DNA of 64,000 bases from Spirosoma panaciterrae DSM 21099 (GCF_000374025.1 NZ_KB893178.1:1-64000), one strand, 5' to 3'; positions 23,006 through 33,185 are shown, counted from the stretch's first letter. Notes: a model not told the origin generated them from the letters alone. Made by a program: numbers and translations.

Positions 23006-25204
23006 CTATCGGTTGATGATGACTCGTTTGGATAGGTCAAACCCATTCGAATGAACACGAATCAGATAAACCCCCTGCGCTAATCCTGACAGGTCTAGCA
23101 CCTTCCGTTGGTCCAGTAAAGGTATCTGGCTGGAATATAGCTTCTGGCCAGTTAACGTAAACACGTCTATATCCGCATTTTTTAAATCTTCCAGAGTTTC
23201 AATGGCTACTGTTCCATCAACCGACGGATTGGGGTAGATGACCAAGCCACCGTTCGACCGATCAAAAGTGAACGGTTTGGGCGTACTGAACGTCGAATAA
23301 CAGGTCAGACTATTGCCATTGGCCAGCGCAAACGTAGTTTTTGTCCGGGCCGAATAATTGGCTGATACAACTACTTTGATAACGGCATCATTTTTAGGAA
23401 GCACTTCCGTGTTGTTACGTCGCCAGTCGAACAAGTCAGGTTGCCCACCGGTAGGTGTAGGCAGTACTGCCTGTAAGCTGTAAGGGCCTACCTGCTCAAT
23501 ACTTGGTACGGGCACTTTAGGGCGAACGGTTAGATTGATACTCGCCGTTTGGCTGGATTTACAGCCGTATACGCTCTGTGCCTGTAAGGTGTAAGTTCCG
23601 GCTTTACTCAGTGTAATGGTTTTACCAGTAGATGTTGTGTTACTGAAACTCCATATGCCTGTACTGTTCGCATTCGTGTTGGCCACGAATACTGCCGATG
23701 AATCGGCACAAATTTGTTGCTGGCTATCGACCGCTTTACCAGGCTGACTAGCTAGAGAAATAGTTGGCGTAGAGGGCTGAAGTGGGCTCTGAACTTCAAG
23801 AATAGGCGATAGATAGGTGCGTCCACCACCATCTTTCAGGGTAGCCTGATAGGTGCCCGGCTGGCTAACGGTAATACTTTGGGTGGTTTGACCCGTATTC
23901 CAGCTATATGATTTGTACGCATTCGGTAATGTAAGCGTCAAAGCATTTCCCGAAGACCCGCAGGTAACATTAATCGCTGGCTGGAGTAGGGGAGGAAGGG
24001 GCAATGAACTGGCGAAAAAGGCGGTGTTCAAACTTTCATACCAGGCCTGGCCCAGATCAATCAAGCCTTTGTCGCCCGGATTATTTGTCGTACGATTCCC
24101 AAAGTGAACGTCGTCGAAGCGGGGAATTTGGATGTTATCCGTAAAAGGTCCGGCAAAAACGTTATTGGCATAGGTGTTAATCACATCGTTTTGGGCCTGA
24201 ATAACATCCTGACTTACTGAATTATTACTATACGACGATCGGGCCAGCACCCAGGCCGGATAGTTCTGAATGTCGGCACGGGTTTTATTGACCAGATACT
24301 GCATAGATGTGGCATACTCTTTACGGGGAGTGTGCAGCGGGAAATTGTCGAATTCACCTTGCTGCCACAGTACCGCCCGCAGACCAAGTAGGGAGCTGTA
24401 ATAGCGTAGGGATACCAACAGGTTGCCATAGGGCATACCTACTGGAAAATTCTCATCAGGGGTGCCGAGTGCAAATATCTGTTTGGTGATCTTGCCATCG
24501 GCACTTTCGGTCCAGTTTTGAATCGTTGTTGCCTCCCAGGCTGTATTGATAAATAGCACAGGTACATTATACTGCTTTACCAACAGATCGCCCAAGTAGC
24601 CCCAGCACCAGGCACTCTGACCACGAGGGCCGATAATTGCCGTTGCCGTTAATTGCTGGAAGGCAGGAGCAGGGGGATCTGCCAATGAATTCTTCGCAAT
24701 GTTGTCATAAGCCAGACAGTTGACCCGGTCATCGCTGGCGGCTGTTGCCCCATAATTTAACCCAGCTCTTGTGATGAACCCTTGCGCGTTGGATTGTCCC
24801 GTTATGATAAATACTTCGCCAACCCCTACTTTCCGAACTACATCGCTGCCTATCACATTGCCACCCGCAAAGGCCTGAACCTCCAGACGATACCAACCAC
24901 CTTTTGCTTTTAGAGAGCCCTGAAAAATACCACCCTGTGGATTCTTTTGTATCGTTATCCAGTTGGTGCCTAAGCCTTGTCCGGTTACTTCTTCCTGAAC
25001 GCGGGCCTGCACACTATCAACGGGCTGATAAATACTTCCTGAAAGGTAAAACGTACAGGTATTGTCATTCGCACGCTGAAAAATAGCTCGGGTAACTGGG
25101 TAAGTAATTTTAATGACCGAATTGGTACTTTGAGCAGATACCCAAGTACTCATCCAGGTTAGGCAACACACTAAAACATGTACAAATAAATAACGATTCC
25201 TCAT
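23006..25204 (-). CDS. T9SS-exported SGNH esterase (sialate O-acetylesterase-like), short paralogue
   Basis: The 732-residue product has a signal peptide ending near VSAQ. An N-terminal beta domain (residues 25-130) precedes an SGNH hydrolase domain. The nucleophile block is FIITGQSNAQG near residue 140, followed by GPRGQSAWCWGYLGDLLVKQYNVPVLFINTAWEATTIQNW. WQQGEFDN comes later, and the acid/histidine pair is FDDVHFGNR near residue 370. Two Ig-like modules follow, one with a CADSSAVFVA start. The T9SS type A sorting domain is at the end (IYPNPSVDGTVAIE to GVYLIRVHSNGFDLSKRVIINR). It is predicted to be released or attached at the cell surface and to deacetylate glycans. The ATG at 25204 was preferred to a TTG upstream. 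Confidence 0.8.
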   Translation of the reverse strand: MRNRYLFVHVLVCCLTWMSTWVSAQSTNSVIKITYPVTRAIFQRANDNTCTFYLSGSIYQPVDSVQARVQEEVTGQGLGTNWITIQKNPQGGIFQGSLKAKGGWYRLEVQAFAGGNVIGSDVVRKVGVGEVFIITGQSNAQGFITRAGLNYGATAASDDRVNCLAYDNIAKNSLADPPAPAFQQLTATAIIGPRGQSAWCWGYLGDLLVKQYNVPVLFINTAWEATTIQNWTESADGKITKQIFALGTPDENFPVGMPYGNLLVSLRYYSSLLGLRAVLWQQGEFDNFPLHTPRKEYATSMQYLVNKTRADIQNYPAWVLARSSYSNNSVSQDVIQAQNDVINTYANNVFAGPFTDNIQIPRFDDVHFGNRTTNNPGDKGLIDLGQAWYESLNTAFFASSLPLPPLLQPAINVTCGSSGNALTLTLPNAYKSYSWNTGQTTQSITVSQPGTYQATLKDGGGRTYLSPILEVQSPLQPSTPTISLASQPGKAVDSQQQICADSSAVFVANTNANSTGIWSFSNTTSTGKTITLSKAGTYTLQAQSVYGCKSSQTASINLTVRPKVPVPSIEQVGPYSLQAVLPTPTGGQPDLFDWRRNNTEVLPKNDAVIKVVVSANYSARTKTTFALANGNSLTCYSTFSTPKPFTFDRSNGGLVIYPNPSVDGTVAIETLEDLKNADIDVFTLTGQKLYSSQIPLLDQRKVLDLSGLAQGVYLIRVHSNGFDLSKRVIINR

Positions 25205-25381
25205 TTTGGCTTTCAATAACTTGTAAACTGTTACTGTACAAAAAATTCAGTAACAAAAATATATGCAAAAATCAGACCGCTCTTGACGCCGGTTTTTAAT
25301 GTACCGGATCAGCGCGATTTCCCAATAAAATGCAAAATTAAGGTTAGCAACTATGATTAAACGGTTAAAACCAAATTAATA

Positions 25382-28363
25382 TTACAATCCAAGGATTATT
25401 CGCTTCGAAACATCGAAACCAGGTGATTGAACGCGGAGAATGTAAGACCCCGAAGGCATAGCTGTCAAGGTAAGTTGTTTGCGGTCATCGAAAGCCGGTA
25501 CAGTTGTCTTTAATACCACTTGCCCAGTTAGAGTATAGATGGTAAGCGTGGCATTTGTTAGGTTCTCTTTTGTTTCGATCGTTAAAATTTTGTCAGGATT
25601 TGGGTTGGGGTATATACTTAACCCTTTATCATTTGGGTCGATCGTAAAGGTCAGGGGAGCCGATGGTTGAGAAAAGCAGGTTAGTGTTCCTGAATAAACA
25701 ATCGACGAGCGGGCGGTGTAAGCTCCCGATTCACTTGCTTTTATAATCGATGTCTGAACGGCCAGCGAATCATTGTTACGACGCCAGCGAAAGACAGTAC
25801 CATTGGTTGAACTGATGGCCTGTAAGGTATATGTACCAACTACGTTGATTGTCGGGGCTGGTGGAATCGGTCTTAATTCAACCTTTGTTGAACCAGCCTG
25901 AGCGGATATACACCCATTCACATCCCGCACTTTAGCCGAATAGGTCCCTTCTGTGGTTCGAGTAATACTTTGTGTCGAATCGCCTGTACTCCAGAATACA
26001 GTGTATTGCCCATCTACTCGTAAGGTAACCTTATCTCCCTCGCATATGGTCGCAGATGGATTGGCTACGATCGTGGGCGTAGCGGGTAGCGGGTTTACTT
26101 TTACTGGAATAACCGAAGAGTACGGAGACAGGCAGTTGTTGTCGTCCCGAGCCTGAACGGCGTAATTTCCTGACGTAGTTACGACAATCGATTTATCGGT
26201 TTGACCACTCGACCAGACGACCCCTACAGCACTGGTTGCGTTTAGTGTGACTCGATTCCCTTCACAAAAAGTGGTTATACCCGCAGCCGATACAGTCGGC
26301 GTTTGTGGCAGCGGATTTACTTTAATAATTACTTCGTCAGACTGCTCGGAGGTACAGCCAAATTCGTTGCGGGTGCGAACCGCAAAATTTCCTGACTGGT
26401 TTAGCGTAATACTCTGCGTGGTCTGACCGCTGGTCCATTGGTAAGCTACGTTCTGCGGTGCTGTTAGGGTGACATTCCGGTCAGCGCAGAAAATAGTAGG
26501 GCCATTTGCGGCAATAACGGGTTTCGCCGGAACGGGATTGGCCGTTACAACAATCGTATTTGATTGGGCTGATGTACAGCCATTTTGATCGGTAACCGTC
26601 AGGAAATAAGAACCGGATTTACCGATAGTAGCTACTTTATTATTTTGGCCATCACTCCAGTTATACTGCACATTATCACTACTGGCTCGTAAGGCTGTAT
26701 TATCGCCCTGGCAGAAGGTGGTCGGCTTATCGTTGGTAATGGTTGGGGTGGCGGGTAATGGATTGACGGTTACGTTAAGGGTATTTGAATTGAAATCGCA
26801 TCCACTTATATCGCGATAGCGTACAAAATAGATGCCTGCTGTGGTCGTTGAAAAGCCCCGGGATGTGCTTACGGTTGTATTGTTTTGTTGGTTGATCCAG
26901 GTAACATTATCATAATTGCTTGTGAGGGAAAGACTGCTGCCTATACAAACTGAAGGCGGCCGATTGCCAACAACCGAAGCAACAGGCGCATCCGAAACTC
27001 TGATTTGGCCGGTAAAGAAGGTATTACCTTTCGCATCTTTGACTTTGGCCCGGTAGGTTCCACCGCCTTTTGTGATGGAACTCCCTGATTCGCCCGATTC
27101 CCATTGAATGGTTGGGTAGTTTCCGGCGACAGTCAATTTCAGGTTATTGTTACCAGCACACTCAACGTTAACCGTCGGCGCTAAAGCAGGGCTTATAGGC
27201 GTTGCTGTCTGAAAAAAAGCATCGGTTAAACTACCATTCCAGGCGCCGGCCACTTCAACAAGGCCGTCGTAATCGAAGTGAACGCCATCAGGATCATTCA
27301 AGGGTGGACGGGTACGCGGTACCTGAATACCATCGGTATTGGGCCCAGCATACACATTTGACACGGTGCTGATGACCTGGTTCTGACCTGCAATGATTTG
27401 TTGATCGGTACCACCTATAAAATCGCCGTAGCTAGCTCTGGCAACCATCCAGGGTACATTCTGACCATAATCCTGACGAGCCTGATTGATGACAAACTGT
27501 AAATCGTTGGCGTAAGAAGCAGTGCTGGTATTGATCAGGTTATCGGCTTCTCCCTGATGCCACAGTACAGCGCGTACGCCGAGCATATTCGCATAGTACT
27601 GAAGAGCCAGCTTTAAATTGATATAAGGTTGACGTGGGCTGTAAGGGGCTCCACTATATACACTATAAGCGACTCCACCTTCGGGGGCACTTTCCCGCCA
27701 GTTCCGAACGGCTGTACCCGTAAACGCGCCGTTGAAGAACATAACAGGTACATTGAGTCGTTTTACCAATAAATCGCCTAATAAGCCCCAGCACCAGCTT
27801 CCTATCCCTCGTGGAGCAATCGAAAATCCATTCGTGTTGTCCAACATAGAGAATACGGGCGTCGGTGGGTCATTGGGAAAGCCATCGCCAGGATATTGAT
27901 AATTTACGCAGTTTACCCGGTCGTTTTGTGGGTTTGGTGCGCTTTGATGCACCCCTTGCGCGTTGGATTGCCCGGCAACAACAAATACTTCGCCAATACC
28001 GACTCGTTCGATGGTGGTTACATTGCCAACTTGCTGGTCATTGTTCATCCCACGAACTTCAAGATTATACCATCCGCCCTTCCCTTTCAAATCGCCCGAA
28101 AATACACCACCCGTAGGGGTATTCTGTATCGTTGCCCAATCGGTCGACGTGCCCTGACCGTCGCGGGCCTGTATGCGAGCTTCTATACGTGTGACGGTAG
28201 CGGTATAGTATCCGTTGATTCGAAACGTTGCTTCGTTTGACTGATTACGTTGAAAAACAGCCCGACTCACGGGGAAAGATACCTGAATCTGTGCTGTTGC
28301 CAGAAAAGAAAAGAGTATACAGAGTGTTGTACCGATCGTCCTGAAGAAATGGTTCATAATCAT
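25382..28363 (-). CDS. T9SS-exported SGNH esterase (sialate O-acetylesterase-like), long paralogue with Ig-like repeats
   Basis: The 993-residue product shares the whole architecture of the 732-residue neighbour: signal peptide (LCILFSFLATAQ), N-terminal beta domain, SGNH domain with VFVVAGQSNAQG, WHQGEADN and DPDGVHFDYDG, and the T9SS sorting domain with IYPNPNPDKILTIE. It differs by a tandem of about five 75-80-residue Ig/PKD-like repeats between residues 467 and 834. Each opens with a T-x-FCxGD-type strand and contains W-S-S/D-GQ and GCxS motifs. Two cysteines per repeat suggest a disulfide. The pair clearly arose by duplication, followed by repeat gain or loss. It lies downstream of obg and adk on the same strand. 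Confidence 0.8.
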   Translation of the reverse strand: MIMNHFFRTIGTTLCILFSFLATAQIQVSFPVSRAVFQRNQSNEATFRINGYYTATVTRIEARIQARDGQGTSTDWATIQNTPTGGVFSGDLKGKGGWYNLEVRGMNNDQQVGNVTTIERVGIGEVFVVAGQSNAQGVHQSAPNPQNDRVNCVNYQYPGDGFPNDPPTPVFSMLDNTNGFSIAPRGIGSWCWGLLGDLLVKRLNVPVMFFNGAFTGTAVRNWRESAPEGGVAYSVYSGAPYSPRQPYINLKLALQYYANMLGVRAVLWHQGEADNLINTSTASYANDLQFVINQARQDYGQNVPWMVARASYGDFIGGTDQQIIAGQNQVISTVSNVYAGPNTDGIQVPRTRPPLNDPDGVHFDYDGLVEVAGAWNGSLTDAFFQTATPISPALAPTVNVECAGNNNLKLTVAGNYPTIQWESGESGSSITKGGGTYRAKVKDAKGNTFFTGQIRVSDAPVASVVGNRPPSVCIGSSLSLTSNYDNVTWINQQNNTTVSTSRGFSTTTAGIYFVRYRDISGCDFNSNTLNVTVNPLPATPTITNDKPTTFCQGDNTALRASSDNVQYNWSDGQNNKVATIGKSGSYFLTVTDQNGCTSAQSNTIVVTANPVPAKPVIAANGPTIFCADRNVTLTAPQNVAYQWTSGQTTQSITLNQSGNFAVRTRNEFGCTSEQSDEVIIKVNPLPQTPTVSAAGITTFCEGNRVTLNATSAVGVVWSSGQTDKSIVVTTSGNYAVQARDDNNCLSPYSSVIPVKVNPLPATPTIVANPSATICEGDKVTLRVDGQYTVFWSTGDSTQSITRTTEGTYSAKVRDVNGCISAQAGSTKVELRPIPPAPTINVVGTYTLQAISSTNGTVFRWRRNNDSLAVQTSIIKASESGAYTARSSIVYSGTLTCFSQPSAPLTFTIDPNDKGLSIYPNPNPDKILTIETKENLTNATLTIYTLTGQVVLKTTVPAFDDRKQLTLTAMPSGSYILRVQSPGFDVSKRIILGL

Positions 28364-28408
28364 TGAAAATACGGCCAGTCAAAGCGTATGCACCGACTTG
28401 TACCCGTT

Positions 28409-29416
28409 CTACGTGTTTGGGTCAACAGCCGTCAGATTTTGCCAGATAATATCTTTTAACTCGTCAAGCCCACGTTGGCTTACTGATGAAATAAATGCGA
28501 CGGGTACTTTCTTAGGTAAATACTCCTTTAGCCCCGCTAACGTGTCAGCATCGACTAAATCAATTTTAGTAATGGCTAGCAGACGTGTTTTATCCATCAA
28601 TTCTGGATTGAATTCACGCAATTCGTGTAGCAGTGTATTATACTCTTTCCTGATATCGTCGGAGGTAGCCGGGATAAGAAACAGTAATACCGAGTTCCGC
28701 TCAATATGGCGTAAGAATCGTAAGCCAAGACCTTTACCTTGAGACGCTCCTTCAATGATGCCCGGAATATCGGCCATAACAAATGACTTGAAGTCTCGAT
28801 AGGCTACGACCCCCAGATTAGGGACCAGGGTTGTAAAGGGGTAGTCAGCTATTTCGGGGCGGGCCGCTGACAGTACGGACAATAATGTTGATTTTCCGGC
28901 ATTTGGAAAGCCAACCAGCCCAACATCGGCAAGTAGTTTAAGCTCCAGAATGACCCACTCCTCCAGGCCTGGTTCACCTGGTTGAGCATAGTAGGGGGCC
29001 TGTTGCGTCGATGTTTTGTAATGATCATTTCCCAAACCGCCACGGCCACCCGGGAAAAGGATGATTTCCTGTGCATCTTCAGTGATTTCGGCCAGTTGTT
29101 CACCTGAGTCAGGATTTCGGGCAATAGTGCCGAGTGGGACTTCCAGGATAACATCTTCGCCCTGGGCTCCGCTTCGTCGGCCACCTTCACCAGCTACTCC
29201 ATTGCCCGCTTTAACGTGCTTTCGGTATTTCAGGTGCAATAAAGTCCAGAGTTGAGCATTTCCACGTAAAATAATATGCCCCCCTCTGCCGCCATCACCA
29301 CCGTCAGGCCCACCTTTTGGGGTATGTTTTTCCCGGCGGAAATGGACTGATCCAGCCCCGCCCGCTCCTGACCGACAATTTATTTTAACGTAATCAATAA
29401 AGTTTGACGAAGCCAT
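28409..29416 (-). CDS. obgE: GTPase Obg/CgtA
   Basis: The 335-residue protein has the glycine-rich Obg fold (residues 1-158), with [15 protein letters not shown] and [17 protein letters not shown]. The G domain has [11 protein letters not shown] (G1, near residue 170), [10 protein letters not shown] (G3) and TKIDLVD (G4). It lacks the variable C-terminal OCT domain, as expected outside Firmicutes. Obg GTPases bind the large ribosomal subunit and link its assembly to stress. The gene starts eight bases after the adk stop, so the two form an operon. Confidence 0.97.
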   Translation of the reverse strand: MASSNFIDYVKINCRSGAGGAGSVHFRREKHTPKGGPDGGDGGRGGHIILRGNAQLWTLLHLKYRKHVKAGNGVAGEGGRRSGAQGEDVILEVPLGTIARNPDSGEQLAEITEDAQEIILFPGGRGGLGNDHYKTSTQQAPYYAQPGEPGLEEWVILELKLLADVGLVGFPNAGKSTLLSVLSAARPEIADYPFTTLVPNLGVVAYRDFKSFVMADIPGIIEGASQGKGLGLRFLRHIERNSVLLFLIPATSDDIRKEYNTLLHELREFNPELMDKTRLLAITKIDLVDADTLAGLKEYLPKKVPVAFISSVSQRGLDELKDIIWQNLTAVDPNT

Positions 29417-29424
29417 ACATCTTT

Positions 29425-30006
29425 CTACCGCACTACCGACTCTTCAATTTTTTGGCAGATAGTCTGGAAGATATCTTCAATACTACCAATGCCGTCGATG
29501 GCAACGTATTTTTCCTGTTGATTATAGTAATCAGCTACGGGAGCTGTTTTATCATTATATTCCTGAACGCGCCGACGAATCAATTCTTCATTCTGATCGT
29601 CGGGCCTGCCCGAAGTTTGTCCACGGAGCAATAGCCGCCGAGTCAACTCTTCACTGTCGACAACCAGAGCTACCATCACCGTTATTCGGGTCTGATGTTG
29701 CTCAAGCAGTTGGTCAAGGGCAACAGCCTGATTAACAGTACGTGGAAATCCATCGAAAATAAACCCAGGTGCCAATTGATTTTCCTGTAATTTATTTTCA
29801 ATCATGCCAATGACGACTTCATCGGGAACCAATAAGCCGTTGTCCATTAATTGTTTGGCTCGTAGGCCAAGTTCGGTACCCGCAGCAATCTGCGATCGTA
29901 GCAAATCGCCTGTCGACAAGTGAACCAGATTGTATTTTTGAATTAACTTCTCACTTTGGGTACCTTTCCCGGCTCCCGGCGGGCCAAACAGTACAAGATT
30001 AAGCAT
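29425..30006 (-). CDS. adk: Adenylate kinase
   Basis: The 193-residue enzyme begins with the P-loop [14 protein letters not shown] and has STGDLLR, then [14 protein letters not shown]. The lid is the short type ([33 protein letters not shown]), without the zinc-binding insertion. It interconverts ATP plus AMP and two ADP in the cytoplasm. It is first in a two-gene unit with obg. A TAACTTTG -7 box lies 46 bp upstream. Confidence 0.97.
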   Translation of the reverse strand: MLNLVLFGPPGAGKGTQSEKLIQKYNLVHLSTGDLLRSQIAAGTELGLRAKQLMDNGLLVPDEVVIGMIENKLQENQLAPGFIFDGFPRTVNQAVALDQLLEQHQTRITVMVALVVDSEELTRRLLLRGQTSGRPDDQNEELIRRRVQEYNDKTAPVADYYNQQEKYVAIDGIGSIEDIFQTICQKIEESVVR

Positions 30007-30052
30007 ACGGGTTCTTAAAGGGTGTCGTTTTTAGACAAAAAAATTGCGCCCG

Positions 30053-30060
30053 CAAAGTTA
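30053..30060 (-). promoter_or_regulatory. Candidate -7 box TAACTTTG of adk-obg
   Basis: On the minus strand TAACTTTG fits TAnnTTTG, 46 bp upstream of the adk start codon. No TTG is seen at the proper -33 distance. A small hairpin (TTGATAGT / ACTATCAA, 30093-30119) lies upstream of it. Confidence 0.45.
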
Positions 30061-30121
30061 CAACAGCCCCGGAAAAATAATAGCGATATTCCTTGATAGT
30101 CACGCTTTTCTACTATCAAAA

Positions 30122-30155
30122 TAAAAAAGCGCAGGTTTCAAACCTACGCTTTTTC
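30122..30155 (-). terminator. Terminator after the TPR gene
   Basis: AAAAAGCGCAGGTT and AACCTACGCTTTTT form a stem with one G-T pair. The stem is flanked by A and T runs, so it may work in both directions. It lies 22 bp beyond the stop of the TPR-protein gene. Confidence 0.8.
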
Positions 30156-30176
30156 AATTTATTGCCTTTAATCCGC

Positions 30177-31955
30177 TTATTTACCGGCTACTTTCTTTTT
30201 CACAGGAGCCGCCTTAGGAGCGGGTTTTGCTGGTGTTGCGGGCGCTGCTGCTGGCTTCGGCTCTTCCAGTGCTTTTTTCACACTTTCGTCGTTCGGGTCA
30301 AGCTCCAGCACTTTATTAAAATATTCCTTTGCTTTCTGATCATCCTTTTTCAACAAGCTAAAACCAGCCAGTGACTTATACGAAGTGATCAGATACCGCT
30401 TATAATCGGTTTTATCAGTTGCATCAGGATTCGTTGCCTGCTCAATGAATTTCTCATAAAGCGGAGTAGCTAATTCAGCGCCTTTTAGTTTATCATTTGC
30501 ATAGGCGTAGTAGTTCGCGCCGGCACGATAGTAGTAAGCTAATGGATATTTTTTGCTATCAGCTTCAATCTTTTGTGCCATAATCGAGAAGGCTGAGTCA
30601 GCTTTCAGGTAATACATTTGTTTTACCTGACGAATCTGGGAAGTATCCATAGGAGCAGCGGTGCTATCACGACCTACCCGAGGAGCATACTGATAGCTAG
30701 CCAAACCTAACCACAGGTAATCGTTGTTTTGTGGCTTTTTATCCGTCTGGATCGTTTTGGTATAGTAGGCAGCTGCTTTGTCATATTTCTTGTTATCGTA
30801 ATATGTCTTTGCAATTTCACGATACAAGTTTTCTGTCGTATCCATTGGGGCAGCTTTCTCCAGGTTTACAATCGCCAGCGAATCGCCTTCGGGGGTTTTC
30901 GTTTGGTTATAAGCGCGACCCAGGAATTTGTAATCATCTGCCATCACTTTTTGTGGGGCAGCATTGATGAAACGATTCAGGGATTCGATAGCTTCCTGGT
31001 TTTTGCCCAGTGCCGTATACGCCCAACCGTACATACGATCAATGATTGGGTTGTTGATTTTGCCCTTCAATTGATCGAGGTAAGCAATGGCTCCCTGGTA
31101 ATCTTCGGCCAGGAATTTGTACCGGGCAATATCCAGCAACTGTTCGGGATCAGTAGTACCGCTTTTCTGAACATATAATTCGTAGTTCTGAGCAGCACTC
31201 TTATACGCCCGTGAATTCGCCAGAGCATCTGCATAAGCCAGATACGTTGGTGCAAATTCTGGATCGTTCTGGATCGCCAGTTTAAAATATTCCTGCGCTT
31301 TGGTATAGTTTTTACCACGCAGGTATAACCGACCAATTTTGTAGTTTGCCTCAGCCAGATTTGGCGTAATGGTCATTGCGTTTTCATACTTCGTAATGGC
31401 ATTACCACCGTCGTTTTTCAGGAAATACGCATCGCCAAGGAGCATTTCAATCTCCGAGTTCTCATTTTTCTTATCCTTTTCGTCAGCAATCGTTAGTAAA
31501 CGAATGGCTTCAGCAGGATTGTTCTTCTTGGGATCTTCATACAGCGTGTACATTTCGCCACTACGAATCAGTACATTCTGGTCTTTGCTTTTTGTAGCTG
31601 CAACAGCATTATCGATCAATGTTTTAGCAGCCGGACCATCGCCTTTTGCCAGTGCTACACCAGCCAGCCCCACATTGTTCAACTGATTTTTGGCATCAGC
31701 GGCAGCGCCTTTTTCAAAAGCAGCCTTCGCTTTGTCGGGTTGCCCGCTTCTCAGATAATAGTAGCCAAGGTAAAACTGATTTTCAGCGTTTGGCGAACTG
31801 CTGGCCAATTGAGTTAGCGTTTGCTCGGCTTTTGTATATCGATCAGCCTCTATGTCTTTCAACGCTGATTGGAGATCCTGCGCCACTAAAGGAGTCGTTA
31901 CGGTAGCCCCAACGAACAGGATGGTCAATAGCGACTGCTTTCGGTTGTTCATCAT
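30177..31955 (-). CDS. Periplasmic TPR-repeat protein of the exb/ton locus
   Basis: The 592-residue protein has a signal peptide (MMNNRKQSLLTILFVGATVTTPLVAQ) and then at least nine TPR-like helical pairs. Examples are AENQFYLGYYYLRSGQPDKAKAAFEKG, LAEANYKIGRLYLRGKNYTKAQEYFKLAIQNDPEFAPTYLAYADALA and KAKEYFNKVLELDPNDESVKKAL. It ends in a low-complexity Ala/Pro/Lys tail, a style shared with other envelope proteins of this phylum. TPR proteins are scaffolds for protein complexes. It follows the exbB-exbD-exbD-tonB-PstS-like cluster, an arrangement seen in other Bacteroidota, but it has its own promoter candidate, so its expression may be partly separate. The ATG at 31955 was preferred to a TTG nine bases upstream. 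Confidence 0.8.
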   Translation of the reverse strand: MMNNRKQSLLTILFVGATVTTPLVAQDLQSALKDIEADRYTKAEQTLTQLASSSPNAENQFYLGYYYLRSGQPDKAKAAFEKGAAADAKNQLNNVGLAGVALAKGDGPAAKTLIDNAVAATKSKDQNVLIRSGEMYTLYEDPKKNNPAEAIRLLTIADEKDKKNENSEIEMLLGDAYFLKNDGGNAITKYENAMTITPNLAEANYKIGRLYLRGKNYTKAQEYFKLAIQNDPEFAPTYLAYADALANSRAYKSAAQNYELYVQKSGTTDPEQLLDIARYKFLAEDYQGAIAYLDQLKGKINNPIIDRMYGWAYTALGKNQEAIESLNRFINAAPQKVMADDYKFLGRAYNQTKTPEGDSLAIVNLEKAAPMDTTENLYREIAKTYYDNKKYDKAAAYYTKTIQTDKKPQNNDYLWLGLASYQYAPRVGRDSTAAPMDTSQIRQVKQMYYLKADSAFSIMAQKIEADSKKYPLAYYYRAGANYYAYANDKLKGAELATPLYEKFIEQATNPDATDKTDYKRYLITSYKSLAGFSLLKKDDQKAKEYFNKVLELDPNDESVKKALEEPKPAAAPATPAKPAPKAAPVKKKVAGK

Positions 31956-32003
31956 GGATTTCAAATTGGAAATGAAAAAGGTTTGCGCTTATAAAACAAA
32001 TAG

Positions 32004-32031
32004 CAAAACTAAAAAATTGCGGTTAAACCAA
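32004..32031 (-). promoter_or_regulatory. Candidate promoter of the TPR gene
   Basis: On the minus strand TTG (32029-32031) and TAGTTTTG (32004-32011) are separated by 17 bp. This is slightly shorter than the usual 19-21 bp, but both boxes match. It lies between the PstS-like gene and the TPR gene. Confidence 0.45.
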
Positions 32032-32041
32032 AAAAACTAAA

Positions 32042-32971
32042 TCACTTTGTTAAGTTAATGATTCGATCGTATGGCATTTTAGGCCAAAGCCCCAATTTAC
32101 GAATGATCAGTGATCCTGCATCCCGAGTAATGTAATTTATTAGCCCACCACCCAGGCCAGGATGCGTTTCCCGACTTAAGATATAGACAGGACGCCGTAG
32201 TGGGTAGCGTTGCATGCCTAAATCTTCCTGAAATGGTTGAAAATAATCATCCCGTTTGGTTGGGTTAGCTTTAGACGAAACCCCCATCACCCGTAAATCA
32301 CGAGCTAATTCAAGAGAAAGTGGTTCATCGCTATCACTAATCCAATTCACACCGATAAATCCTAAAGCCGATGGGTTTTTGCGAACGAAATCAATCACCT
32401 CACGATTGGAATGCGTAGTGAAAATTCGTAGGTTCTTAACCTCTTTGACATTAAAAGTGTTTAATACAAACTCCAAATTGCTGGAATTATTGTTGTCAAA
32501 GACCAAGGTTATAGGAGCCGACTGATTTCCGTCCTTCAATTGAGACCATTGTTTGATTTGTCCGTTGAAAACGCCCTGTAATTCACGCATAGTAATAAGG
32601 CTGTCTGTATTGGCCTTATTAATAATCAGCGCTACGCCATCGGTGGCAATCTTTTCGTTTGCTCCTTTTATTTTTCGCTGCTTCAAGACTGCCTGCTCAT
32701 TTGGTTTTAAAAGACGTGTGGCAAAAACCAGCCGGGCACTGTCTTTAAGCATCATATTGATGGCTTCCTGTTCAGGCTTGTACACTACCTTAAAATGAGC
32801 GTCAGGATAAATTCCTGAATAGGCCGAAGTCAACTGCATAACCAATGGTTGAAAGGACTCATCAGCCGCAATTACAATATCTCCACGCGATGGATTGTCT
32901 AACTGTTGATTATCACTACATCCCATCAGGCTCAGTAAAAGCCCGGCAAGTACCCAGAATCGATTAGTCAT
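32042..32971 (-). CDS. PstS-like substrate-binding lipoprotein
   Basis: The 309-residue protein starts with a lipoprotein signal (VLAGLLLSLMGCS; Cys18 is the likely lipidation site). DIVIAADESFQPLVMQLTSAYSGIYPDAHFKVVYKPEQEAINMML and a phosphate-binding-protein-like core with NSSNLEFVLNTF and GFIGVNWI follow. This is the PBP-like domain found in PstS proteins. There is no pstC, pstA or pstB next to it, so transport through the usual ABC permease is not supported. It overlaps the small membrane-protein gene upstream by eight bases, which suggests translational coupling. Its place after tonB is shared with other Bacteroidota and points to an envelope role linked to Ton energy supply; the ligand is unknown. 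Confidence 0.8.
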   Translation of the reverse strand: MTNRFWVLAGLLLSLMGCSDNQQLDNPSRGDIVIAADESFQPLVMQLTSAYSGIYPDAHFKVVYKPEQEAINMMLKDSARLVFATRLLKPNEQAVLKQRKIKGANEKIATDGVALIINKANTDSLITMRELQGVFNGQIKQWSQLKDGNQSAPITLVFDNNNSSNLEFVLNTFNVKEVKNLRIFTTHSNREVIDFVRKNPSALGFIGVNWISDSDEPLSLELARDLRVMGVSSKANPTKRDDYFQPFQEDLGMQRYPLRRPVYILSRETHPGLGGGLINYITRDAGSLIIRKLGLWPKMPYDRIINLTK

Positions 32972-33185
32972 TTTCTTGAAAACGTTGGTAGGCGCGATAA
33001 CCCCGGAAGGCTCCATAAATAATGAGTAAAGCCCCCATACTATACCGAAGGAATCCTGGTTCAGGTAACATGCCAAAAGACTGAGAGGAGGCTATCAGTG
33101 CGATGCCTCCTCCCAAATATGCCAGCGAAGCCAGCGCTGCTATGTACAGCGTCAACTGGGCTGCACCTCTATGTTGTCTACGCAT
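32964..33185 (-). CDS. Small membrane protein between tonB and the PstS-like gene
   Basis: The 73-residue protein has two hydrophobic helices (LTLYIAALASLAYLGGGIALIAS and YSMGALLIIYGAFRGYRAY) and charged ends (MRRQHRG, YQRFQEND). I do not recognise a family. It starts six bases after the tonB stop and overlaps the PstS-like gene, so it is firmly inside the operon. It may be an accessory membrane anchor for the complex. Confidence 0.65.
   Translation of the reverse strand: MRRQHRGAAQLTLYIAALASLAYLGGGIALIASSQSFGMLPEPGFLRYSMGALLIIYGAFRGYRAYQRFQEND

Noticed and set aside
25860-26960. Repeated segments as a possible CRISPR array
   Set aside because: The repeats are 75-80-residue protein domains in one open frame with much sequence divergence, not short identical repeats with spacers. 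No CRISPR array was seen anywhere in the window.
32042-32971. Phosphate ABC transporter locus
   Set aside because: The lipoprotein looks like PstS, but no permease, ATPase or phoU gene is near it, so a transport operon cannot be claimed.
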